Source of the DNA: Aquabacterium sp.
GTDB taxonomy: Bacteria > Pseudomonadota > Gammaproteobacteria > Burkholderiales > Burkholderiaceae_C
Length of the DNA stretch: 35,376 nt
Assembly (NCBI RefSeq): GCF_014378415.1
Contig: NZ_JACMNS010000193.1
Span: 1-35,376, forward strand
Reading direction: 5' to 3'
In this document: piece by piece, positions 8,353 to 17,000 of the stretch
Layout: each line of letters begins with the position of its first letter
Numbering within the stretch: position 1 is the first letter of the stretch
Notes under the pieces: generated by a model
The model's input: the letters and a program-made list of their open reading frames with translations, nothing else
The model's database searches: none
What the model was told of the DNA's origin: nothing
Translations under genes and position numbers: made by a program

Positions 8353-8754
8353 TCAGGTCCCGATGCGCGAGGTGATCAGGCCCATGGGCACCTCGATCTT
8401 GTTGCACAGGTCGATGACCGACACGACCTTGGCGTAATGCGCTTTCGCGTCGCCCTTGATGGCCACGCTCATCTTGGGATCGCGCGCCTTCGCCTGTTGA
8501 AGCTGCGTTTCCAGGTCGGCCAAGTTCACCGTGACACCGTTGATCAGCAGAGCGCCATCGGACAACACCTGCACCACCTTCAACTCGTGCTTTTCGGTGC
8601 TGGGCTTGTTGCTGGGCTTGGGCATGCTCACACGCAGTCCCTGCACGGATGCCGTGGTCATCAGGATGAACACCACCAGCAGCACATAGGCCAAATCCAG
8701 CATGGGCGTCACGTTGATCGTGTCGTAGGGCTTGGTTTCGTTTTGAACTTTCAT
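8353..8754 (-). CDS. exbD: ExbD-family proton channel subunit (second copy)
   Basis: This 133-residue ExbD/TolR protein has a short cytoplasmic tail, one transmembrane helix with the conserved membrane aspartate (INVTPMLDLAYVLLVVFILM, Asp about residue 20) and a periplasmic domain. The aspartate is the proton-carrying residue in ExbD and TolR. The periplasmic part includes DGALLINGVTV and KGDAKAHYAKVVSVIDLCNK, which match the ExbD core. It is the second of two ExbD genes, 11 bp after the first and 2 bp before tonB. The two share the membrane helix but differ in the periplasmic region, as expected of an ExbD heterodimer. Function in proton-driven motion of the ExbB-like pore is inferred from family. 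Confidence 0.93.
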   Translation of the reverse strand: MKVQNETKPYDTINVTPMLDLAYVLLVVFILMTTASVQGLRVSMPKPSNKPSTEKHELKVVQVLSDGALLINGVTVNLADLETQLQQAKARDPKMSVAIKGDAKAHYAKVVSVIDLCNKIEVPMGLITSRIGT

Positions 8755-8765
8755 GCCCGTATTCC

Positions 8766-9173
8766 TTACTGCACTCGCTTGGTGGCCAAACCGATCTCGG
8801 TGATGTCCAGGCGCTTGGCGATTTCCAGCACCGCCATCACCTTCTCGTATTGCGTGGCCGCGTCGGCCTTCAGAACCACTGGCAGATTCGGGTTAGCCGC
8901 CTTGTACTGGGCCAGGGTGGACTGGAGCTGCTCCATGCTGACCGGATAAGCGTCCAGGTAGACCTGCCCATCGGCCGTGATGGTGATGCCCTTGGTCTGC
9001 GGCTTGGCCAGGTTGTTGCTGGCCTGCGTGATCGGTGACTGAACCTTCACCCCCTGCACGGAGGCCGTCGTCATGATGATGAAGATGACCAGCAGCACAT
9101 AGGCCAAGTCCAGCATCGGTGTGATGTTGATCTCGTCATAGGGCTGGTTGTCTTCCTTGATGTCGCCCGACAT
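8766..9173 (-). CDS. exbD: ExbD-family proton channel subunit (first copy)
   Basis: This 135-residue ExbD/TolR protein has the signature INITPMLDLAYVLLVIFIIM (membrane Asp at about residue 22), followed by TTASVQGVKV and a periplasmic domain with GITITADGQVYLDAYPV and LKADAATQYEKVMAVLEIAK. Eleven base pairs separate it from the upstream ExbB-fusion gene and from the downstream exbD paralogue. ExbD proteins pack as dimers inside an ExbB pentamer; two different ExbD genes beside one ExbB gene suggest a heterodimeric core. Its length is normal for the family. Confidence 0.93.
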   Translation of the reverse strand: MSGDIKEDNQPYDEINITPMLDLAYVLLVIFIIMTTASVQGVKVQSPITQASNNLAKPQTKGITITADGQVYLDAYPVSMEQLQSTLAQYKAANPNLPVVLKADAATQYEKVMAVLEIAKRLDITEIGLATKRVQ

Positions 9174-9184
9174 GGTGATTCCGA

Positions 9185-10888
9185 TCAGCGGGCGCCGTAG
9201 GTTTCGGCCACCCGCGTGACGAACTCGTCGATGAAGATCTGCATGTCAGACGAGATGTTCTTAATGCGGGCGGCAAGGTAGTTGTAGCCAAACAGCGCCG
9301 GAATGGCCACCGCCAAGCCGGCCACCGTGGCGAGCAACGCTGCTGCGATGCCTGGCGCGATGGCGTTGACGTTGACATCGCCCGCAGCCGCGATGGCCGC
9401 GAAGGTGATCATCACGCCAACCACCGTGCCCAGCAGCCCCAGGAAGGGTCCGCCCGAGATCGCGATGGTCAGCAGCACGATCTGTGAATTCAGATCCTGG
9501 CCTTCGCGCACCAGGTCGGCGTCGATGGCGGCCTTGACCGCGTCGATCGATGCGCCAGACAGTGGCTTGGCTCCGGCCTTGCCCACGTCACGCTTGTTGA
9601 GCTCATGCAGTCCGGCCGCGTACAGGCGCTGCAAGGACGAGTGCGCCAGGCCTTTGGACGGCACGGTCATCACGTCGTGCGTCTCCCGGAATTTCTGTAG
9701 GAAAAGGCGGTTGTGCTTGTCAGCGCGGCCCACGAACACGGCCTTGACGTACATCACCCATGCCGACACCACGAACATGACGCCCAGGATGCCGATCACG
9801 ACCCAGGCGTCAACAGTCAGGTTGCCCACCAGGATGCCGAAGTAGCCGGGCTCACCTCCGCCTTCCTTGGCCGTGTCCTCGGTCTGGGCCACGGCCACCA
9901 CCAGCTTGGCATCGGCGCTTTGTGCGGCATGGGCGAACTTCACCCAATCGGCGCTGCGCACAGTGCCGGCGATCTCGATCTGGTCGACCAGGCCGCTGAG
10001 GCCCTCGCCAATCACGACATTGCCTTCGATGGCGAGGCCGGAGACGGGCAGATCAGTTTGCGCGGCTTGCCCACCGTTGACGTACAAAGTGAGCTTGCCA
10101 GCGCCCACCGTCACGGCCACATGGGCCCACGACGAGACGGGCAACTCGCCACCGGTGGCCTTGGCCGTACCCAGCGAGGCGCTCAACTTGCCGCCATCCA
10201 GGGCCAGGGCGAGAGGGCCTTGCTTGAAGAGGATGCCGGCGGCCGTGGCGGGCTTGACCCACAGGCTGATGCTGTAGGGGCCCGATGCGGCAGCCTTGAG
10301 CTTGTCGCTGGCGGGCAGGGTCAGGGGCGTCTGGCCATCCAGCTTGGCGGCCGCACCGATCAGGCCGGTGGACTCGCGGACGACAGGCGCCAAGGTCTTG
10401 ATCGTGCCCGAGGCATCGACAGCAGGGCCGTCTTTCTCGGCGAAGGTCAGGGCGACGGCGGTGGCGCCGTCGAACAAGGCGGGGGTGACGGTCTCGGCGG
10501 CGGCTTTCTCGTTGCCGGCGTAAACGTAGACCAAGTTCTTGTCGGTGCCCGGCGCCACATTGGGCAACTGCACCCACACGACAGCCAGTTCATTGGCGCC
10601 ATCGAAGCGTTCGACCCAGAATTTCAGGGGCGTCTTGTCATCGGCCGCCACCACGCGCAGATCCGTGCCATCGGGCTTGGCGCTCAGGAAATCGAAATTG
10701 CCCGAGTGCAGGCGCACCGGCACCACGGTGCCCGACAGGGCCTCCTTGGTTTCGATGCCCTGGGCCGTCGTGTTCAGGCTGATCTTGGCCCGGTGCTTCC
10801 AATCGCCATGCCACCAAGCTTGGGCAGAGGTCGATACCAAGCCGCAGCACAGCGCGGCACCCATCATCACAGACTTCACAGCATTCAT
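9185..10888 (-). CDS. ExbB/TolQ-like proton channel fused to periplasmic DUF2341 and LamG-like domains
   Basis: This 567-residue fusion has a signal peptide (residues 1-24, ending STSAQA). A DUF2341-like beta domain follows (about 50-125; FWVERFDGANELAVVWVQLP, LVYVYAGNE), then a LamG/concanavalin-like domain (about 150-330; YSISLWVKPAT, SSWAHVAVTVGAGKLTLYVN, GLVDQIEIAG). After a glycine/acid linker come transmembrane helix 1 (about 360-388) and a MotA/TolQ/ExbB domain (about 395-560) with helices SGGPFLGLLGTVVGVMITF and GIAAALLATVAGLAVAIPAL, the latter carrying the conserved channel threonine region. The family usually lacks a large periplasmic N-terminus, so this channel carries a possible glycan- or protein-binding module outside the membrane. 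The ATG at 10888 was chosen because the signal peptide begins there; the ribosome binding site is weak. It is the first gene of a six-gene operon and lies 165 bp after the giant exoprotein gene. Confidence 0.9.
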   Translation of the reverse strand: MNAVKSVMMGAALCCGLVSTSAQAWWHGDWKHRAKISLNTTAQGIETKEALSGTVVPVRLHSGNFDFLSAKPDGTDLRVVAADDKTPLKFWVERFDGANELAVVWVQLPNVAPGTDKNLVYVYAGNEKAAAETVTPALFDGATAVALTFAEKDGPAVDASGTIKTLAPVVRESTGLIGAAAKLDGQTPLTLPASDKLKAAASGPYSISLWVKPATAAGILFKQGPLALALDGGKLSASLGTAKATGGELPVSSWAHVAVTVGAGKLTLYVNGGQAAQTDLPVSGLAIEGNVVIGEGLSGLVDQIEIAGTVRSADWVKFAHAAQSADAKLVVAVAQTEDTAKEGGGEPGYFGILVGNLTVDAWVVIGILGVMFVVSAWVMYVKAVFVGRADKHNRLFLQKFRETHDVMTVPSKGLAHSSLQRLYAAGLHELNKRDVGKAGAKPLSGASIDAVKAAIDADLVREGQDLNSQIVLLTIAISGGPFLGLLGTVVGVMITFAAIAAAGDVNVNAIAPGIAAALLATVAGLAVAIPALFGYNYLAARIKNISSDMQIFIDEFVTRVAETYGAR

Positions 10889-10948
10889 GGGACTCGGTCC
10901 ATCACTACGCAAAAGGGATATTGTGGAAAATGCATGTGTCGCCATCGG

Positions 10949-10974
10949 GTAGGCCCCTGGGCTGAATGGCCTAC
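10949..10974. repeat. Inverted repeat upstream of the ExbB-fusion gene
   Basis: GTAGGCC and GGCCTAC form a perfect 7-bp stem with a 12-base loop, 61-86 bp before the ATG of the ExbB-fusion gene. It may be an operator, a leader hairpin or a leftover terminator of the upstream transcript. There is no T-run. Confidence 0.4.
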
Positions 10975-10991
10975 ACAAACGGCCCATGCGG

Positions 10992-11011
10992 CGTCACGAA
11001 TTTGTCACGAA
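10992..11011 (+). promoter_or_regulatory. 11-bp-spaced direct repeat resembling a Pho box
   Basis: GTCACGAA occurs twice (10993-11000 and 11004-11011) with starts 11 bp apart and an AT-rich middle. This is the architecture and near-sequence of PhoB binding sites, such as the one upstream of E. coli phoA. The box reads on the plus strand, whereas the flanking genes are on the minus strand, which weakens the assignment. It lies about 105 bp before the ExbB-fusion start. Confidence 0.35.
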
Positions 11012-11013
11012 GC

Positions 11014-11040
11014 AGGCCTCCCCCTGGATGAGGGAGGCCT
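11014..11040. terminator. Hairpin downstream of the giant exoprotein gene
   Basis: AGGCCTCCC and GGGAGGCCT form a strong 9-bp stem with a 9-base loop, beginning 14 bp after the exoprotein stop codon on the minus strand. No run of T follows, so it may be an imperfect terminator or a transcript-stabilising structure that only reduces read-through into the ExbB-fusion operon. Confidence 0.55.
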
Positions 11041-11053
11041 TACACGTCGGGAA

Positions 11054-14000
11054 TCAGCGTTTGCAGTCTTCCTTCCGGCAGGGCTTTTTGCCTGGGGATA
11101 TCGAAGACGCGTCGACGGGCACCGCGACGGGGCCGGCCGCTGGCGCGGTGGCCTCGTCACCCACACCCAGCACATCCACGGTCAGGATCGAAGCCGGGTC
11201 CTTGTCCCTCTTGCCCTGAACCCCGTCCACCGCTGTCTGCGCACTCACGCCCGCATCGGTCGGCAAGGCCGAGTTGACGTTGAGCGACACATTCACCGTG
11301 GGCGCTGGCGCCAGGCCCGAGACATTGCCCTTGATGTTGTCGCCACCCAGGACCCGCCCGGCCACCGCGATGTCGCCGCCGGATTCATTGCGGATGAACG
11401 CATCCAGGGCGCGGATCTCGCCGTTGGGCGCCGCCAGCAGGACATTGCCTGCGGACTTCACATCGCCCGCGTTCAAGCGGCCGATGCCGCTGCCGGTGGT
11501 CGCCGCCGGCACCGTGCGCGTCACGATGCCCGACTCGTCTACGCTGACAACCGGCGCGGGAACCGTCACGTCGGTGTTGGATCCGCGGCCGGAATCGATG
11601 CTGCCGTGGGCGGAGTAGACCAGCACATCACCCTCGCCCACCACGAAGGCTTTTTGTGAGTTGACCTGGAAGTCGCCGTCGGACACGGAGCGGATGCTGC
11701 CGCCCTGCATGGTGACCAGGCCGCGGGTGGCGGCCTGCAGCTTGTCGTTGGCGGTCAGGGTGCTGAAACCCACGATCACCTGCCCCCCGGGGGCGAACAG
11801 GTCGATGCCGCCGGATGCCAGGCTGCCCTGCCCACGGGTGTAGGCCATGCTGCCAGCCAGGTCGATGTCGCCGCTGGCATCGAAGCCCTTGCCCAGCCCG
11901 GCCAGGTTTCGCATCTGGTCGATCTGGTCCCACAAGGCTTGCCGCTGCGCATTGCGCTTGGCGTTCTCGGCGGCATCGGTACTGTCGGCGATGTCGATGG
12001 CCTGCGCAGCCAGGCGCCTGACCTCGGCCATCACCACCTCGTCCTTGAAGCGCTTGAAGGCGGCCGTGGTGCGGTCCGCCACCGGCACCTTGGCCTTGGC
12101 GGCCTGCGCCTGCCATGCGGCGGCATAGGCGCCCTGGCCCGACAGGTAGGTGGCCACGAACGCGTCGGTGACGAGCTCATCGGCCAACGCCAATTGGTGC
12201 TGGGGTGTCATGGTCTGGTAAAAAGCCAGGGCCTTGGCATAGACCTGGGCCTGGTCTGGGCCGCCCGTGGCGGGGTAATCCCCCAACGCATCGTCACCCA
12301 GCATCAAGGTTGCCTTGACATAGCGGACCAACTTGGCCTGGGCGGCGGTGTCCTGGGTCAGGTAGGCATCGGCGAACTCGGCCACGTCCACCGAACGGGC
12401 CATGCCCGCTGCCAGACGGATGCTGGCGCCCTGATCGGACAAAGCGGTGTTGAACTGGTTGCCGGTGGTCTCGATGCCGACCGAGGTGTTGAGGTCCAGC
12501 TGGCCGCCGGCCTCCACCTGCAGTTCGCCCGGGCCGTGCAGCCTGATCAGGCCGCCGGTGCGGCCACCGCCGCTGTTGCTGGCGCCCACGAAGTCCCTGC
12601 CTGCCGCGATGCGGGTGACATCGGTCTCGGCAAAGTTCTGTCCGATGAAATACAGGTTTCGGATGTCGCGGCCAGCCACGATCTCCGCGGGCTTGGAGGC
12701 GGTCAGTTCAGCGCGTCCACTCAGCGCGCCCGATTCAACGACCAGGTCGCGGCCTGCATAGATCCGCACCGGTGTTGCATCTTGCGCATGCAGCAAACTG
12801 GCCATCACCCGATTGCCTTGGGAAGGCCCCACCACAACGTGGGTCTTCAATTTACCGGTTTCTATAGTTCCCCCCTTTATCGCGACCGTCTCATTCCGAG
12901 GATTCAGCAAGGTGTAGCTGTCGGAAAACAAGCCATCCCCAAGGCTGAGGAACGCAGGGCCAAGGGACCTGAGCGACACATCCTGATAGGCGTAGACACT
13001 GAGATCGCCTTTGGCGGAGGGCGCCAGGATGATCGCGTCAGCTGGCAGGTCGACCAGTACATTGCCTTGCAATGCTGCGATGTGCACGACCGGCGCGGCA
13101 AATCCGGTGGCGGCATTGCGGTAGCCTGGCCCCGTCGTCAATTGCTCATCCGATGCCCCCAGTTTGCCTATTTCAGACAGGAACCCCCCATTGGACGCCG
13201 TGCCTTTGTTGGCGCGGCTGGCGGCCAGCCAGTTGACATCGCCTGCCACACTGGACATCGCCAGCGTGCTGTCGTCTCCATATGTGAAATACAAGCCGCC
13301 GATCGCACTGGAACGGTTGGTGTTGGTGAAGATGGTCGGGTTGAAGGCCAGCGCCAGGTTCACATCCCGCACCGCCTGCATGGACCAGTTGCCATTCATC
13401 TGGCCCAGCATCACGCCGACGGGGCTGAGCTTGGTCGTGTCCAGGCTGTCGCCAATGGCGATGGCGCCTCCGGCCTGGACCAGGCCATTGCCTTGGCCGA
13501 TGAAGAAGCTGCCGCCACGGATGTCACGGCCCGCCTGGATGGTCACGTCGCCGCCGTTCTCCACCACCAGCGCATCGCGCTCCGATGCCGTCACGACATG
13601 CGCAGAAGTCGGGGCCACGACACCCAGGTTGCTGATGTCGCGTCCGGCCACGGCGCTGATGTTGCCGCCGCCGAAAGAACCGAAGCCTTGCTTGAAGGCC
13701 GAGAAGGTGCTCCACCAGGCCACAGGGACGTTCTGTCCGCTTTCCGTGTCGCTGAAGCCTACATGGTTGAACCAGGCGCCGAACAGCTGCGAAACCCCTG
13801 GCGCCACGATGTCGCGGCCCGCCGTGGCCTCAAAACGCCCGCCGTGGGATGTGAAATTGGTGGCGCCTCCTGAGCTTTCATCCACTTCAGCGCGGCCCGC
13901 CACGTAGGCCACGCCTTGCACCGGCGTGGTCTTGTTGGATTCATCGGTCCTCAAGACGATGTCTTGCGCCGCGGCCATTTCGATCGATCCGGACGTGGTC

Positions 14001-17000
14001 CGCACCACCTTGTTCGCGGCGATCGTCAGGTTGCCGGTGGCCGCAGCCGATGTCTTGAGCGCATTGGCCGCCGAGCGGTCCGCGCCCGCGACCAGGCGGT
14101 ATGAAGCGCCCTCGCCCACATTGATGGGCGCATTGCGCGCAGCCGATGCGAAACCATCGCTCAAACTGCCCCTGAAGGACAGGTTCTTGTCTGCCCGCAC
14201 CGTCAGGAACACCGGCTGGCCGCCTGGGTGGAGCTTGTCCGCCAGCGACAGATCGTTGTTGAGGTAGAAATCGCCCGACGACTGGATCTCGACCCCCGCC
14301 CGCAAGTTGGCGCGTCCCGTCAGTCCCATGGCAGACAGCACATCGGACCCGTTATTCATGAACGTTTCCGCATCATCCGACACGTCGGCCAAGCCGACAT
14401 AGCGCCCCACCTGGGACGTTTGCACGTTGGGGGTCGTCGTGTCGGTTTTCGAGGTGCTTCCCAGCGTGGCGCCCGCCGGCGTTGCCTTCTTGCTCACTTC
14501 GACGGCGACGGCCGTGTCCGTGTCGCCGGCCTTGACCACCGTTTTGCCCGTCTTTGGATCCTTGAAGGATGCATCGACCTTCACTTTGGTGGTGACCGTT
14601 TTCGTGGTGATGGTTTCAGTGTCAGTGACGTCGGTGACCGTCTTCGTGCTCGTGCTGGTCGTGGTCTTCGTCGAGACCGATCCGGACCGGCCTTCGCCCA
14701 CGGTTTCACCCTGATAGACCCGGTTGCCGACCACATCGACCTCGCCCGCGGTGATGCTGGCGGTCTTGATCGAATCGGCGTCCTTGCCCGCCTGCTCCTT
14801 GACGAGGCTGTCCAAGGCGTCGCGCTGCATGCTGATGACCACTCGGCCATCCAGGGCGTCGTCGCCCGATGCCGTGATGAGCGCGTCTTCTTCCAGCTTG
14901 ACTTGTCCCGATGCCGAAGCCAGCAGGATGTCGCCGCCATTGGCGCCCGCGCGGCTCGAATCGGCCAGGATCTGCGCGCCCGCGCTGACGGTCAGGTCCT
15001 TGGCGGACGCCAGTTGCACCAAACCACCTTGAGGCGCCCTGGCATCGATGATGGCCGACCCCAGCAGCGTCAGCTTCCCCGCATCGGCGCTCAGGCTGGC
15101 CCGCACTGCCTTGAGCGTGGTGTTCAGGGACGCGTCACCTTGCCGCACCCGCACGTCCACGGCGCCATGCAATCCACCCGCGTTGGCAAAGTCGATCAGG
15201 CGGTCCAGCGTGCCCTCGGCTGCGGCGGCGTTGGCCACCGAAGCGGCTTGGGTCTGGGCTTGCGCCTGGGCCACAGCTTCGTTGCGCACGGCGCCAGCAT
15301 CCACCGTCAGCGAGCCCGACAAGGTGTCGGTGGCGGCGCTGCCCTTGAGCAGGGCCTTGTCGCCTAAGCGCAGAACCCCTTGAGTGGCCGTCAGGGCGAT
15401 GGCGCCTGCCGACTTGGCCGTGTCCGATGCGGACGATGGCAATGGTGCCGACACATCCAGCGTGCCCAGCACCACCACGTCACCACGCGCGGCGGTGGCC
15501 TTGATCTGGCCACCCTGTGCCGTGGCGCCCCAAGTGGTTCCCGCTTGCGCCGTCCAGCCCTTGGCCTGGGTGATGGAGCGTTCGGTGAACCTCACGGTGT
15601 CGTCCTGGCCCGTCTCGCCCAAGCCAGTGAGGCTCAAGGAACCCGATGGCAGATCGATGAAACCGTCCTGCACGACGCGGCTGCCTGTCAGGGACAGGCT
15701 GCCGCCCGCTCCCACCTGTGAGAATTGTGCGCGGCTGTTGGCCGCCTTCTCGATGGTCAGCAAGCCCTGGCTGTTGACGCCATGATGGGCGGTCTTGTCG
15801 GCGGTGACGCGGCCCGTGGAAACCGTGAGCGCACCCTGCGCACCCAACATGCCTTTGCCACTGAAGACCACATCGGCCGCCGTGTTCAGCTTGGCCGAAG
15901 CAAAGGCCAGATTCTGGGCGCCCTTGCCCACGGTGATGCCACCGTTCACGCCGTCTTTCACAGGCGGCTCAGCGGTGATGTCCAATTTGGAAACGCTTGG
16001 ATCGGCCGGCTTGGCTTGCAGGCCCGAGTTGTTGCGCAACACGATGTTCTGGGCCAGCACACTGGCGGTGTCCGTGGCCTGGCCAATGCCACGCAACTCC
16101 GGCGCGTCCAGGATCAGGCTTTGCAGCAACGGGGCTTTCGCCACAGTGGCATCGCGGCCACCCAGGGCCACACTGCCCAGCAGGTCGATGCTGCTGTAGC
16201 TGCGCAACTGCAGGCGCTTGGCCTGGTTGGCGCTCGTCAGCAGTGCCCCCGTGAGGGACAAGGCGTTTTCATCGGCTGAAACGCCGCCCACCGCGATGCG
16301 CGGCGCGCCCACACCAAGTGAGGAGGCTAGCAATGTCACGTCCGCGTCAAGGCTGACGAGTTGGCGCCCATCCAGTTGAATGGCTGCGCCTTCCAGCGCC
16401 ACCTTTGAATCGACCACCAACGATCCCTTTGGCGCGGTGCCAACGGGCACCTTGGACAGGTCACGGCTCATGTCGGTTTCGGCATGGTTGCCGACCACCA
16501 GAGCCGCGCCCAGGCCCTCCACCGTGATGGTGCTGGCCGCGGCGCTCTCGGGGGCGTTGGATTTCACCGAGGTGCCCGCTTTCACGTGGAGCGTGTCGGT
16601 CGCGACCGCGATCAACTCGCCCACCTCAATGGCACCGCTGAGCGTGAGGTCCTTGGCCAGGGTCGTGATGCGAGTGTTCTCGGCCGTTCCCGTGCGCGTG
16701 CCGCCCAGCAGGATGCTTTGGGCACCGGTTTCATTCAGCTGCGCCACGCTGATGGTCTTGGCATCGGCGCCGGCCGACTCCCCGGTGGCCAGCAGGGTCA
16801 TGCCAGGCATGGCCAGGTCGAACTGGCCTGCTTCGAAACCATCAGTCCCTTTCAGATTGAATTGGGCGGCCCAGTCGAAGGTCTCCTTGGCCGCCAGCGA
16901 CACCCGTCCGGCATCACCGGGCCGGGACGGCAGCGCCGTCCCGGCACGCTTGGCCTTATCGGCCAGCATCGCATTGACCGACGAGATCTGCAGATCCGAT

